From positions 1 to 64,000 of the forward strand of contig CAVYZL010000002.1 in assembly GCA_963773055.1 (NCBI GenBank): a stretch of 64,000 nucleotides of DNA, read 5' to 3'. The notes beneath the pieces are model-generated. The model did not search any database. It was not told the origin of the DNA and was given only the letters and a program-made list of their open reading frames with translations. The position numbers and the translations under genes are program-made. This DNA comes from PALSA-612 sp963773055. Its GTDB lineage: Bacteria; Actinomycetota; Thermoleophilia; Gaiellales; Gaiellaceae. Shown piece by piece: positions 1 to 12,569 of the stretch (the first letter of the stretch is position 1; each line of letters opens with the position of its first letter).

Positions 1-1762
1 GCCCTCGATGTCCTTCTGCTCACTGCCCGTGAGCCCGGTGACCTTTCCCGGCACGGTGTCGTCCTCACGCCCGAACATGTGCGTCTTCAGGTCGAAGACC
101 AGCGCGGATACCGGCTGGAGGACGGACTCGAAGATGCGCGGGAAGAGCACCGGCGCTGCCGAGATGACGACGAGCAGCTCGCGGCCGTCCGTGAACGGGC
201 CTGTCGGGGAGCTGGGCGTCCATGCTGTCGCCGAGCAGGCGCGGGGGCGTGTTGCCCTTTGCCCTGTAGGTGCGGCGGGTGCGGGTGTCGAGCACCCGCA
301 CGGAGAATTTCGGTCCGGGCACCTCGAAGTTGAAGACGGCCTTGGGGTTGGTGACCGGCTTGTCGAGGCCGATCAGCTCGTCGACCTTGTTCGAGCGTCG
401 CGGAGCTCGGCGCGCCGAACCCGTCGGCGAAGTCGGTGATCGCGTCGAGCAGCTTCTCGTTCGGGCTCTTCTCGGCGTCCGGCGGCAGCGGATGCCTCGT
501 GCCGGAACGCCTGCGGGTCGTTGCCCCATCCCTGGAACACCGTGTAGGCCAGCAGGCCGTTGCGCAGGATCGCCCGGCCGAACGGGGCGGTGATGACCCG
601 CTCCCGCCAGCGGTCGGAGAGGTACCAGTCGTCGGTGATCTCGTGGTCGTCGAAGATCATGTAGGTCGGCACGTTGGCGAGCGCGCGCGCGACCTTGGGC
701 ACCGCGTCGCGCCAGGCCTCGACGAGCTCGGCCTCGTCGGTGACGTCGTCCAGGTGGCTGCGGCCGGCCTTGTTCTTCTCCGTCTTCCAGCTGGTTGGTG
801 TCGCCGCCGTAGGCCGACTCCCAGTCGGTGGCGAAGGTGGGCCGGCGTCGGCGGGAGGCGGGACGAAGAGCTCGTCGGGCGTCTTCAGCGGGCGCCACGC
901 CGCCGGGCTGAAGGCGGCGCAGTACATCGCCAGCGAACTCGCCGTAGGTGAGCAGGTGGTTGTTCCCGTCCGTGGTCGTGAACCGCGCCGAGCTTGCGGA
1001 CGACGTTCTGGCGCCGCAGCGCCGGAAAGCGCTCGTAGCGACGCCTCGAGGTTGGCCCCGCCACGGGAGCTGCTCGGTGCCGACGAGTGTCCTTGCCCAG
1101 CTCGGCGAGCATCGGCAGCAGCACGGCGCCGACGTCGTCGGCGTAGATCTGGTCGCCGGTGAGGAAGAGCATCTGCGGCGCCGCGCCGAGGTCGGAGAGG
1201 CCGTCTTCACGCGGTCGTCGAGCCAGGCCAGGGCGTCGGGGCCGGGCCCGTTGCTCTTGCGGCACGACGTGTGGGCGAGGCGCAGGTCCTCGATGTCGGC
1301 GGCCGGGGTGACGAAGCTCGGCAGCATGTCGGTCGCGTACCCAAGTGCGAGCGGCTTCGGGGTCGCCGTGCCGTCCTTGAGCAGGCCGAGCGCCTTGAGG
1401 CCCTTCTTCTGGCCGCCGGCGCTGACGACGACGTCGTAGGCGGTGTGCCGGGTGAGCGGCGGCATGCCGACGACCTGGACGTCGACCACGCACCACGTGC
1501 AGGTGCGCGCCGCATTTGCGGGTGGGCCGGGTCCGGAACCGATGGAGGGCGCGGTGGTGCCGTCCGTCGCGGCCGCCCGCCCGCTGAAGACCGTCACCGT
1601 GACGTCGCCGGGCTCGCTCAGCGCGATCCAGACGCAGACATGCCCTGGGTCGACTCGGCGCAGGATCGGCCCGGCGAGGAACCAGCGGAAGGTCAGCCAT
1701 AGATCTGCCCAGGTTCGCGCGTCTTGGTCTCGAGGCGGATGCTCGAAAAAGCGCAATGACAC
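1..1762 (-). CDS. PhoD-like phosphatase, partial and frameshifted
   Basis: Metallophosphoesterase of the PhoD alkaline-phosphatase family, which hydrolyses phosphate esters with a metal centre. The N-terminal part reads AGPILRRVDPGHVCVWIAL. It changes frame into QMLFLTGDQIYADDVG, the metal-binding GDQIYAD motif, and again into TYMIFDDHEITDDWYLSDRW, the downstream DDHE motif. At least three frame changes are needed. The C-terminal frame (DLKTHMFGRED near base 100) stays open to base 1, so the gene continues beyond the left edge. An ATG at 1700 (MADL) is an alternative start. Family is fairly certain; whether the breaks are real or sequencing error is not. Confidence 0.75.
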
Positions 1763-1882
1763 GCGACTGGAAACGATGCGTTACAGGTGCCCGGGCGTCA
1801 CTCCGAAGAATCCCAAGCGCCGCAGTAGCGTTCACCCGTGCGACCCATTCGACCCTCCTGGGAATCGCTACTCACCCGAGGA

Positions 1883-4804
1883 TTAAACAGGCGCCGGAGG
1901 GTCGAAGAACACGGTTCCGGGTCGGGTCCTCAGCGGTCGTGGCGGCGGCCGGCGCTCGTCGGGGGTGAGTGCACGCGTCGCCCGTTGCTGCGCCGCGTGA
2001 AGCACATCGCTCGTCGAGCGGAGAACGGTCACAGCTCCAGATCCGCGCGCGCTCGCGATCCAAGGCGATGAGTCCGCTGTCGTTGGGCGTGACGTCACGG
2101 CGCGAATCGTGCCTTCCCGCTGGGGACCGCGACGGGACTGCGCACACCTGTCCAATCGCTGAGAACCCTCACCGTCCGTCGGCCCCTCCGCTCGCGACGA
2201 CGTCGTTGCTCTGGGGACTGAACGCAGCGCTGTTCGCCCCGTCGGGATGACCGCGGAGGCACAATCGGGCGCTCGACTTCCATCAGCGTCCCATATGTAG
2301 ACCACCGTCGGTCTCGCGGCTACGAAGCGCTTGCTGTCATGGCTGAAGGCGGAGCTCCGTGGTGAAGCCATTAGCAGCGAAGGTACGAACGGGCGCGACG
2401 CTCCCATGAGCCAGTCGACGCTCCCGGGGGCCGACGTCCAGACGAAGACGGTCGTAATCTGCCGTCGATCGCCGCCGCAGCGAGCTGGCGGCTGTCGGGA
2501 TCGAATGCCGCAGCGCTGTACTGAGGAAGTCCGGGCGGCGGCCGAGGAGCCCGCGCCTGATGCGGGCCACGAGCCACGCGCAGGCTGGCGTCTCGAAGCG
2601 CAATCCAGCGGCCATCTGGATTAGGGCGCAACGTCGTTGACCAAGCTTTCGACCGTCGCAGTCTGAAGGGGCGAGCTCTTGTCGAGGTCCCACAGCTGGA
2701 CCGCGTCTGAAAGGACGGGCTGGTGGGTGCACGAGCTCGACGCCGATCCCCTGTGACCGACAACGTCGGCCGGCTGGAGCACGCCTTCCAGGGCGCCGCA
2801 GCCGGCCGTCGGCTTCGACCCGAGCCGCGCGAGCGTCGTCGGGTCGACCCGACAGAGCTGAGTCTCCCGTGAGCTGAAAGCGGCGATCATGCCGTGCAGC
2901 TCCCGGAAGCGACGGGGTCTGCTCGCGTCCCAATCGAAAACACGAAGAACTCGTCGTCGCCGTCGTCGACCAACCGATGCCCGTCACGGTGAAGGCGAGG
3001 CGGTCACGGAACCGTGCGATCCGGCCAGCACCGCGACACGTCCACCACGCGAAGATCCGACATGCGAACGGACGTCCCAGTCGCCCGCCGCGACGAAGGC
3101 TCCGTCGGCGGCTGATCGCGACCGCACGAATAGAGGCCGGTGTGTGGAGCACGACCGGGGCGCGCCGCCGGTGAGGCCGTCATACGACGAGCGCGCGTCC
3201 ATTCGTACCCACGACGTTGCCATCGGCGCTGACAGCGAGCGCGTAGACATCGCGGCGGGTAATCGTCCGATGGTAGCCCCGCAGGTCCGAGCAAGTCGAT
3301 GTGCCGCTCTGATCGGCGAGCGCCGTCTCGCGAGTCGCCTGTGAAAACGCGGCCGCGAGGACGGCTCTTCTGGCCCGTCCCCCTAAGACCGGTCTCTTGC
3401 CGGTCTCCCAGGGCGACGGAGCAGCCTGGCGGTCGGCTTCTGCGATGGCGACGACGTCGTTTCCGACAAAGGCCAGAGCGCGGGCCTATGAGGCTTGGCC
3501 GACCAGGCCGAGAGGACGTCAGACGTATCCGGGCGCAGAAGGTTCGGCCGAGGCAAAACGGGGAGGTGACGGGCTCGGCGCGGCTCGGCCACCGCCAAAC
3601 GTGAATCCATCCCCGAACCTCGTCGTCACGGGCTGAGACGTATCGGCTGTTCGGACTGAAGGTGACCGCGACGTGCCCGGCGGCGGAGACGAATGTCGAG
3701 CAGCGGATCGTCGGCCGCTGAGTGGCGCCACCGGGAGCAACGACTCGCTCGGTCTCCTGGCCGGGCCGCCGAGCTGAACGACGGACACCGTCCCGTTCTC
3801 AGCGCGCCGCGACGCACTTCCGGTCGGGGCTGAAGGCCACTGCGTGATCAGCCGAACGATCTGCGTCGCCTGAAGAGGGACTGAACGCGCACGCGGCTCG
3901 AGAAGACCGCTCGCCGAAGAGCGCCAACCGCTTCCGCCGTCGGAGCCGCATCGACAGCCTCCGTCGCGAGCAGGCAGGTCCGCTCGGGATCGATGGACAG
4001 CCGCGATGTCGACGACAGTGCCAGTTCACGAGAGCGAGCGATCGCAGCCTGATTGCGCGCATCGTTCCGTTGGAGGAGTGCGACTACTCCGAGCGCGCTC
4101 GAGACGGCGAGGGCGACCATGACGGCGCTGGCGATGATCCGGACACGTCGCGTCTCCCATGCGCGGCTGGCAAGCAGGAACTCGGTCTGCAGCTGCGTCG
4201 GCCGTGGCTCTGTTCGCTCGCCCTGCCGCGCGAGCCAAGCCTCGCAGCCTTCAGGCTCGTCCGCGCAAGAGCAGGCTCTTGTCGCGGTCCTGCGTAGCCC
4301 ACCGCAGCGCGGCCAAGCAGCCACAGGCGATGTCCCGGACTCACTCGAGATCGGTTCGAATGGCGGTGTCGAGTGTCTCGAACGACTGATCGAGTCGTCC
4401 TGCTCGCGCATGAACACGTACTGGCGAGCGGCGAAGCTCTCCGCGGCTCGTCCACAGGACGGATCGACCACCGGGATCAGCCGCTTCCGAGCGACACAGC
4501 CTGCGCAAGCTCCCACTGGCAGTAGTCCGAGGCGACGGAATCCGGGCTCAGGACGAAGACGAACGTGTGCGCCGTCCGGATACCCGCGGCAGCTCGTCCT
4601 TCCACTCGCAGCCGGTGGAATGTCGTCCTCGTCGACCGACACGCCCGACCGCAGCTGCCTCGAGCGCCGAGCGAGCCGAAGCACGAAACCGTCGATCCTT
4701 GCGCGAGACGACAGGAACACATCGGGGTTCGCATCCGCCGCGGCCTTCGCCCCGGGGTCGGGACCGCCCGCGGGGCCGGTTGGAGCGCCACTCGGCTCAG
4801 ACAC
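1883..4804 (-). CDS. TIR-transmembrane-WD40 protein 1 (frameshifted)
   Basis: N-terminal TIR domain (about residues 25-160): NPDVFLS, VDEDDIPPA and FVFVLSPDSVASDYCQWEL, the last keeping the Glu used by TIR NADases. A linker (AWLARQGERTEPRPTQLQ) leads to one membrane helix, IIASAVMVALAVSSALGVVA. After it comes RSRELALSSTSRLSIDPE, the usual bridge to WD40 propellers, then degenerate blades (HAVAFSPDRKCVAAR, SAFSHDSKRFVAA) down to the stop. The expected product is about 970 residues, cytosolic TIR plus a propeller on the other side of the helix. Several frame changes occur in the propeller. It is a paralogue of the gene at 15.5-18.5 kb. The function, a receptor or defence protein, is inferred from the domains. 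Confidence 0.7.
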
Positions 4805-5397
4805 CGAGCGTCGTCACCCGCAGGCGTTCACCGAATTGTGAAGAGCACGGGCTGTCGTGCGGCTTGGCGAGCTCAGCCGCCTCCGGCGAGGACTGCGGCG
4901 AAGATGCGGCTGCATCGCGTCCTGTGCGTCGCCGATCTTCTGCGACGAGAGAAACAGGCGCCGTGGCCTTCTTCGTCGTCCGGTTGAGGGCTCGCGCACC
5001 GTCTCGCCAGATTCGCAGGTACGCGATCTCCTGTCGCGCGACGGTGAGAACGCAGGCCTGCTCCGTGCCGTCGATCGGAGCCTGATCAACTTCATGTGAC
5101 GATCCGAGATGTTTCGCGAGCTCGAGACTGCTTCGCCGTATGCAGGGCGTGTTCTTCGTCGGGCCCGCCGCGAGACACTGTCCATGACCGCCTGTTCGCT
5201 TGATAACGCGAGCTGAGCCGCGAAGCACGGTCGTTGCTGTCCCTACGTCGTCGGCGGCGCAGCTTGACCACGATCCCAAGTGAAAGCGCCATAGGAACCG
5301 TCGCAGCGATCGACGCCGACACAACGGACCCATTGATTCGCCCTTGCGTCGCAACATAAACCCCCAACCTTGCGCCGCAGCTCGGTCCGAGATCCAC
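4797..5397 (-). CDS. Putative small membrane-anchored protein of unknown function
   Basis: The stop overlaps the start of the TIR-WD40 gene by a few bases, suggesting co-transcription. One frame gives a hydrophobic segment, VSASIAATVPMALSLGIVVK, followed by a run of arginines, so a single N-terminal helix is likely. Another frame gives a soluble tail (QEIAYLRIWRDGARALNRTT) reaching the stop at 4797. Two or more frame changes are needed to join them. No family recognised. The start is uncertain; a GTG at the helix is plausible. Confidence 0.35.
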
Positions 5398-5421
5398 ACA
5401 ATCGCATGCGAGGCCGGACAG

Positions 5422-6181
5422 TCAAGCCAAACCCCGACCTCTTTGATCAGATGATGGAGCCTCCGCGCCATACTCCTGCACCGCGACTCCGTCTGGAAGA
5501 AGCAGGCCGCGCCCGGGGAAGCCGACCATGCGATCGAGAGAGGCGAGGACCTCGGCCGCGAGCGGCGGGTGTCGTGAAGCGCCCAGAGAGCCTCGGCGTT
5601 CGTCCACGCCGTGTCACGGGCGCGCTCGACGTTCCAGATCGCGATCACGTCATCGAGCCGATGGACCCTGTAGGAGACTGATCCATCCTCCGCAGCGAGC
5701 CGGTCGATGAGCTGTTCCTTCTCGAGCTTGGCCTCGACGTCGCGAGCAGCGCGTCGACGTGGACGAAGTCGGCATGCCCCGGGGAGCCCGACCCGGGTTC
5801 GGCTCCGAGCTCCCTCCAGATCGCGACTAGAGCGACAGGCAGGTCGGCGGTTATGTGCGTGCGTTCATGCCCGCGAGCGCGAACCTGGATCGGGGCGATG
5901 CCGCGCTGCGAGCGCGCCGCGAACAGCGGGCGCGACGCGGCGGGGCACGGTGCTCGGGTCCGCGTGCCTCGCGCTCGAACGCGGCAAAGAAGAGATCGGC
6001 GAACATGATGTCGAGGCCGCTCGAGAGCAGGAGGATCGGCGAACGTGCTTCGCCCGAGGCCGTCGGCGACCCCCTCCGTCACTCCTCCTGGTACAGCTCG
6101 ACGAAGCAGGCGACTCCGTCGGAATCGCGGCAAGGACGTTCCGATCGCGCGCATCCGTGCGAGCACGTCGGCGACGCTCAT
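5422..6181 (-). CDS. DUF5995 family protein (frameshifted)
   Basis: Conserved actinobacterial family of unknown function. Starts MSVADVLARMRAIGTSLP. Across frames it shows DGVACFVELYQE, DIMFADLFFAAFE, RGIAPIQFALAGMNAHITAD, DLPVALVAIWRELG, IAIWNVERARDTAWTNAEAL and ASLDRMVGFPGRGLL, all in family order. The start is 5 bp from the patatin stop at 6186, so the two are likely one operon. Length of about 250 residues fits the family. At least three frame changes. Confidence 0.65.
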
Positions 6182-6185
6182 CGAG

Positions 6186-7529
6186 TCACAGGACCCGAGT
6201 CCCGATGCAGACGACCTCGACGCAACGAGATCGCTCATGCCCTGCACTCGGGAAGCGGCCGCCAGGGCGGGAGGGTCCGCCGGGAGCAGCTCGCGGTGGA
6301 ACTCGGACAGTGTCGCTCCGGCGAGCCACCAGCCGCGGTAGATCAGCTCCGCCTGCAGCGCTCCTCCGGAGAATCTCGCGAGCGACGTCTCGGTGAGCGC
6401 GAGCGGAGCACGCAGCTCGTCGTGCTCGTCGCGACCGTGACGCCCGACTCGACGGCTGATCCGGCCCGACGGTCGTGGCGAGCGAAACAGGACACCCTGC
6501 CTCGCCCAGTCGGGCGGCGCCGTCTTGGTGGCGCGGCGCTCGCCGTAGGCGCGGAGCGATTCGACCATGTTCCGATCGCAGGACCGTGGTCTGACGGTAG
6601 AGGACGAGTTCGAACGCATGAGGAGCTGATCGACCGGCAGGCTGCCAAAGCGACCCGTGCGGAAGGTCCCTCCGGCATTGCACGCGACGACGCAGGTCTC
6701 CGGCATCGCATCGAGCGACTCGAGCCCGAGGTTTCGAGGCGCTCGCCGTCAACGAGCTTTGCAGTGCGACCCTCCGCACAGGGAAACGCGTAGCCGTCGA
6801 GGACGAGCCGGGGCGAAGTGGCCGGGGAGGGCTGCGGATGCGCGCTACGGCGTCGGCAAGCTCGGAGGTGACGCGGGGCCTGGCTGTCGGGATGTGGCCG
6901 AGCACATAGTCACCAACGTATTCCCTGTCGAGCTGGAACCGGGCACACGGTGGTGAGGTTGGCGGCGTTGAAGATGAAGCGGCAGCCGTCGCTGAGATCG
7001 GTCAGCAGGCGTCCGTGAAGAACGCAGCCGTCGAGGTGATTCGCGAGCACGTCGTCCGCGTTGTCCGGGGCGAGATTGTTCGCCAGAGGTTGAGGAGCAG
7101 AGCCCGCTGCAGCGAACGTCTCGGCGACATTCTCGAGCGCTGGCGCGATCACGAGCCGATCGACCGCTTCCCCTCGAAGCCAGCCGATGCGCAGCTCCGG
7201 TGCCGGCGTGCGCGAAGAGCCCGTTCGGCGATCGAGCCGCCGGACACCGAGGACACGAAGCCACCTGCCCGAGCAAGTCGCATCGGCCATGAAGCGCAGC
7301 ACGCCGAGCGCTGTGAACATGGCGCGGAAGCCGCCGCCGGAGAACGCCAAGGCAAAGGGGGGCGTCGGATCGACCGCGTGCAGAGAAGCGCGGTGGTAGT
7401 CCTCGTCGCAGGACGGACGAGGCGTCCCTCGCTGTGCCCGACCGCTGGAGAGGACAGCGGGTCGAGGCGGGCTGCCTCCGAACTCCGGCAGGAGTGAGTC
7501 GAGCAGGCCTGCTCATACGGGCTCGTCAC
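6186..7529 (-). CDS. Patatin-like phospholipase (frameshifted)
   Basis: Lipid acyl hydrolase of the patatin family. The oxyanion-hole motif reads LAFSGGGFRAMFTALGVLRF. The nucleophile elbow SSVSGGS appears in the next frame, and LVDG near 6755 is the catalytic Asp region. The C-terminal part holds YRGWWLAGATLSEFHRELLP, typical of actinobacterial members. The ATG at 7529 overlaps the end of the upstream nuclease-type gene by 17 bp, suggesting translational coupling. About four frame changes. Substrate unknown. Neighbouring TIR genes make a membrane-targeting immune effector possible, but that is inference. Confidence 0.7.
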
Positions 7530-8492
7530 GAACGGAGAACTCGACCGACAATGGACAGTGGTCAGGAGCCGCCAGGACAGTTCCGTAGTTGTGAGCCCCC
7601 CTGGAGCTGACGGACGAAGTCGAAGGTGCTGATCCCGCGCAGGCCGAGCGGCAATGCGGGGCCTCGCTGTGGGTCCGTGAACCAGGCAGACCTGCTGAAG
7701 AAATGGTGGGCTGCGGGTCGTCGAAGATCGTGCGAGGTACGACGTCCGGCCCAGGCGCCGGCGTCAGGCCCGTCGATGTGAAGGGATCAGGAGCGGGTCA
7801 CCTTGACGATCGATATCGAAGTCGCCGAGGCAGACCAGGCTGTGTCCCAGTTCGCCACCTCCCCGGCGAAGCCGGCCATCCGTTCGGCGATAGCCTGTAG
7901 CTCGCCGATGCGATCCGTGGCGCGCCGCCGGTAGATCACGTGGAGAAGTGGCGAGGATGAACTGTTCTGCCGGCTCGATAGAGGAAGCTGACGGCGTAGG
8001 GGGTGCGGGCGAACTGGTCTTCCAACTGCATCCGCGATTCCACCGGTGTGCTCGACGAAGGGTCGGCGAGCTTCCCGCCAGTCCCGAGGGCTTCGCGCGC
8101 CGGGTATCGAACATGAAGGCCAGCTCGCTCCATCGTTGCCTTCCTTCGTCGGCGTCGTGTCGGTGGGTGATCATGCCCCAACCCGGAACCGAGGACCTTC
8201 AGCAGGTACCGGAGGGCGCGGAGATCGCCTCTCACCTCCTGCAAGGCGACGACGTCGAAGCGCGAGACGATCTCGGCGATGTAACGGATGTCGGCGAAGT
8301 TGCGCTTCGGTGAGTCGGCTGCATCGCCGTCGACTTCTTGGTCAAGCCCCGAACGCGCGGAGAATTCCACGTCGCCACGAGGATGTTCCGATCGAGCCGC
8401 TTTGCCGGACACTGGCTCGAGCGCCGTAGCAAGCGCCTTCCACCTGCTCGACAACCTCGTCCGGCGGAGGCTGTGACGACTGCTCGGGGCAT
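7513..8492 (-). CDS. Endonuclease/exonuclease/phosphatase family protein (frameshifted)
   Basis: DNase I-like fold. RNILVATWN is the N-terminal strand, SRFDVVALQEVRGDLRALRY carries the catalytic Glu, FVLCLGDFDID-like sequence (seen as LVCLGDFDIDRQGDPL) is the central Asp motif, and DHCPLSVEFSVRDEP closes the protein with the catalytic Asp-His pair. Length of about 325 residues is normal for the family. At least four frame changes. It sits between two phospholipase genes on the same strand and overlaps the downstream one. Could act on nucleic acid or phospholipid/inositol phosphate; the sequence does not decide. Confidence 0.7.
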
Positions 8493-8579
8493 GACGACTT
8501 TCCCGCCGTAGATCGATGGCCAGGCCGAAGCGCTCAGGGTGACACTGAAGTCGCTGGGACCAAGCGCCGCGTCGGCTCG

Positions 8580-10859
8580 TCATGCGACCGATCACGACGC
8601 TGCGAAGCTGCGCGCGTGCTCGAGGAACGGCTTCGTCTTCGTCAGCGCGCGCTTTCCTCGACGATCGCTGCGAACGCTCTTCCGGCACCGACGCCGCGCG
8701 TTCCTCGTCGGTGAACTCTGCGCTGACCACGAGGCCGATCAGACGCTCGGCGCCATCGAGGCGACCCAGAGGTAGTCGTTCTCCACGGCCGGCCCGATCG
8801 AAGAAGGCGCCGAAGTGCATCCTCGAAGCCGCGAGCCTGCTCGGCTGCTCGGATCGAGCGCGGCAAGAGCTTCGCATCGAGGGGGCTCATACGAACGACT
8901 CGATCATGTCTCGCTCGCCGGCTCGGCAACCAGCTGAAGTGGGAACAGCAGGACGTCCCAATACGGGAACCCGAGATAGCGAACAAGCAGCTCAGCCCGT
9001 CGCTCCGCGGACACAATCCCTGCTGCAGCCCGAACAGCCGCCCATACAGCGCTTCCGTGGTGCCCGCTCAGCGTTGCTCGAGCGCCTTGCCGAACGCGTC
9101 TTCAGCCGTGCGAGCTCGTCTGCGCGCCGGGTCGCATAACCCGCGGCTCGCGACCCTCAGCGATCCACGCGTCGATCGGAGCCTGAACCGAAGACCGCAG
9201 GACGTCCCCGGTGATATCCGTCGACAACCTCCGCGCGCCCAGCACGGCTGCGAGGAGCTCCCGGCATCCCACAGCTCGCGCTTCGCTTCGTCGAGCTGCG
9301 CGCGGGTCGGATAGCCGGCTCGCCGGCGCGCGCGTACGAGGCGCTGAGACCGTCGGTCACGAATCGAAGCCGCGGTCGCGGTAGTCGAGGTCGAACGTGC
9401 GGAGGAACGCGACGAGATCGTCGAGGGGAGCTTGCCGCCGTCCGCGTTGTGGCGGAGGTGCGTGTCGGCCGCAGCACCGGACGACCTCGCTGACGAAACG
9501 CCCGGGCTTGGTCCGAATAGTCCGGAAGTCGGAGAGACGGCATCGTCCGGGCGAAGCTCTCGATCACGGAGCTGACCTTGCTGCCAGGTACGCTCGCGTA
9601 GGCGAAGCCGGGGCCGACTGCGCATCCTCGTCGGCCGCGTGCGCCACTGCACGACATCGGTGGTCGACTGCCGTGTGTGAGCCGGTCGAGCCGGGTACCC
9701 ACGATCGCCTCGATCCGCACGCGAATCGGCTCGAACGACGTCTCGACGATCTCCTGGACTGCAGGACGCGAGCGTTGTGCGCTGTCGACCTCGATGATGT
9801 CGTTGAGCACCTGCTCGCTCACGGGCAGCTCGAGACCGACGCGAGCACCGTCGCGATCGGGCCTGGCGCGTCTCCTCGCCGGCCGCGCCGCCCCGTCTCG
9901 GGATCCGGCTCGAGGTAGAGCAGCCGGCGCCTGACCTCGGCGTCGGCCGCCCGTTTTCTGATCGCGTCGACGCATGTCCGAAGGGCTGTCGTCGAGCATG
10001 CCTCCGTCGATGAAGAACGTCGCACGAGGGTCCGCATGGAGAGAGGGAAGACACGCCAGAGCTCCGGCAGCACTCTCGAGAGGTCGCGGCATCCTTCGCC
10101 ACTGCTGCCTGGAACGATGCCAGGCTCGTCGGCGGAAACGCACCGGGGAAGCTCATCGTCGTCCCGTGCCGCAAGGTCAGCGCGCCGTTGTGGGCCTCAT
10201 CGAACTGGTCGGCGCCGTCTCCGAGGCGAAAGGAGAGCACGTGCCGATGCGCTCGCTCTCCGATCAGCTTCGGATCGGCGATGGCAATGTCGCGGCGATA
10301 GCCGTGGAACCAGTGACGGTGACAGAGCTCGAGCGGGTGCGACGGCGGCATCAGCGCTCGACACTCTCGGGCTGGACCCGTGCGATCCATGTCCGAAAGT
10401 GTGCGGTACATCGCACTGCGCGATCGCGTCCCCTTTGAGCACCGGCTTCTGCGCGCGCCGACGAGCAGGAGCGGCACCTTCGAGCACCGCCGAAGCGAGC
10501 TCGGCCCGCGCAGGAGCACCTCGATGTCGCTCCGCTCCGAACAAGAGGTCGCGCAACGAATCCTGCGATCGGTCGTGCGCGAACGCCTTCTAGAGGTAGA
10601 CGCCGTCTCGATTCCGTCGGCCGAAGTTCCGGCGACCACGTCGACAACGACAGAGCAACTAACCGGGCCGGGTCCGACGAGCGACGTCCGCGAGCAGGTC
10701 GGAGAGACCTGCTCGCCGTGCCGTCGCGGCTCGCCACGGTCGGCGAGCGGAGCAGGCCTTCACGAGACGCTGGAGCTCCTGGTCGTCCCGGCATGTAGAT
10801 CGCGAGCAGGCTCCACCAAGAAGGACGACCGCAAGCCGAAGCCTCGCGGACGTCATCAC
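8580..10859 (-). CDS. Patatin-related protein with DUF3376-type tail (frameshifted)
   Basis: Large patatin-related protein of about 750 residues. The N-terminus has the oxyanion-hole segment RLAVVLLGGACSLAIYM and the elbow VAGTSADG. Then come TSFPGAFPPTSLASF-like sequence, the catalytic DGG in ATFFIDGGMLDDSPSD and RRLLYLEPDP. The C-terminus matches the extended family: EIVETSFEPIRVRIEAIVG and YLWGRLDGAERLIGLV. The elbow reads GTSAD where GTSAG is usual, possibly a base error. Many frame changes. Distinct from the shorter patatin at 6.2-7.5 kb. Same strand as the downstream EEP gene. Confidence 0.7.
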
Positions 10860-10928
10860 CCTGCATCGACTGTCACCTGTGAGCGCGACGCTACGTCGGC
10901 AGTGGACCGAGCTCAGGCGTTCTGCCGG

Positions 10929-11635
10929 TCACTTCACGACCCGGCCGAAGCCGTTGACGTTGCTCATGTACCTGAGCCGGCGCATCACTTCACCGCCGTT
11001 CTAGTCGTTCCGACCGCCGTATTGCCCTCGATCGCATCGAACTTCCGCCGACCGAGGTACTCCTCGACGATCCCGATGTGGTCAGGAACGCCGCCATCCC
11101 AGTTGTAGATGGCGATGTCCCTGGGAGCGGTGTCGTCGCGCCCTTCCAGATCCCGGTCGCCCGCAGCCATGCCTCCGTCGTCGGCACGTACGTGCAGCCC
11201 TTCGGATAGACGCCGGCGCCCTTGAAGCCGGCGCAGACCACGTACTTCGCGCCGACCGCGAAGCAGTAACTGACGAAGATATTGCACGAAAAGACGCCAT
11301 CGACCCGAACCACTTCCGAACTCGGTGCGGTTCGATTCGTCGGCTTCTCCTGTCGAGCCCAGGTGCTTGAGCTCCCTCGGCGAGCGCAGTGACCGATCGA
11401 GCTGGCCTTGCGCACGATCGGTCGGGCTTCCGCCGGCTTCTTGGTCGAACGGAGCGCTTGCGCGTGTCGGGCCGACCACGCCGTCGATCTCGAGCTTGTT
11501 GTCCCGCTGAAACGCCCGATCGCACCGGCGGTCGCCCGCCATATACCCCGTCGAGCGTCCCGGGCGCGTAGCCGAGCAGCGCGAGCTTCTGCTGATCTGA
11601 AGAACATCGGGCCCCGCCATCAGGGGGCTTGTCAA
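10929..11635 (-). CDS. Peptidoglycan-binding CHAP-domain hydrolase (frameshifted)
   Basis: N-terminal peptidoglycan-binding domain (KLALLGYAPGTLDGVYG, AFQRDNKLEIDGVVGP) followed by a CHAP amidase/peptidase domain. The CHAP part reads CNIFVSYCFAVGAKYVVCAG, DIAIYNWDGGVPDHIGIVEE with the catalytic His, and KFDAIEGNTAVG. One frame change near 11000 gives the expected ending NGGEVMRRLRYMSNVNGFGR and stop at 10929. The TTG at 11635 overlaps the stop of the upstream gene. Likely cuts peptide bonds in peptidoglycan. No signal peptide visible, as in endolysins. Confidence 0.7.
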
Positions 11636-12569
11636 TGCAGATCTGCGGCCAAGACCAGCTCCTTTCGATCTGATCTCTCGAGCGTTGAAGCCGCCCTGGC
11701 AATCTCCTTAGCCCGGACCGCTTCGTCAAGATTGTGACGAGACGCTGGCCACGCCGCCCGCGGCCAGGCGTCCGCCGGCAGGCATGCCCAGCTAGGGAAG
11801 ATCGGTCGGCCTGATCCGCGTTCGAGCAGCTTCTCTGTACCGACGGTTCCGAGTGCGAGGCCTCAGCTGCTTCGTGTCCTACCGAGCCCGAGGTCCTCGT
11901 GAGCAGCACATAGGCCATGTCGTGGCCGACGTGAAAGAAGGCCGACGAGCTGCGTGCCGCTCCCGAAGCTCCTCGACGTCCTTCTCGAGCTGCTTGGGCT
12001 TCTTCCGGCTACGAACGGCTTCGATGCCGTCGAAAAGCCAAGCCACTAAATGGCATGTTGCCCTCGTCTCAGCGATCATCTGAAGATGACTGGCCGGCGG
12101 CGCAAGCGGCTCGTCACCTCCGGCGGTTGGGCGCCACGCGAGATGGTGACCGGCCACTGCAGGAGATCGGCCAAGTGCAGACGATGCGCGTCGAGCGATG
12201 GGCGATTGCCGGACGCAGTGACGCAGCCGGCCTCGACACGCGCGATGCCGACAATCGTCAGCGTCGGCGCAGCCGGCAGGCTAACGGGCGTTGACAGCGA
12301 GCGACTCGGAGCCGGCTGTTCGCGGAGTCGACGCGATTGCCGATCGTCATGAGGCGGCGGTCGTCGACGAAGGACTCGACCGAGGCGTGATGAGACACTT
12401 CGGACGGGCGCGCTCCCACGGCCACAGCTCTCCCGCTCGTCGGCGTCGCCGTGGACTGGGCTCGTCGCGCCAGCGACTCCGATCCGCCGACGACGGCCGG
12501 TGTCCGCTCGAGCCGAACCATACGCATGCCCTCCTCGTACCCGGCGAGGCATGGGCGAGGAGGTGCCAT
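11632..12569 (-). CDS. Unresolved hypothetical coding region
   Basis: Coding-like stretches alternate between frames: MRMVRLERTPAVVGG, SFVDDRRLMTIGNRVDSANS, LTIVGIARVEAGCVTASGN, HLVAWLFDGIEAVRSRKKP with a short coiled-coil (QLEKDVEELRER), and NLDEAVRAKEIARAASTLER ending at the stop 11632. The stop overlaps the TTG start of the CHAP gene. It may be one broken gene or two. No family recognised. Confidence 0.3.

Noticed and set aside
65..1835. Long overlapping open frames on both strands in the phosphatase region
   Set aside because: High GC keeps antisense frames open; only the minus strand shows phosphatase motifs.
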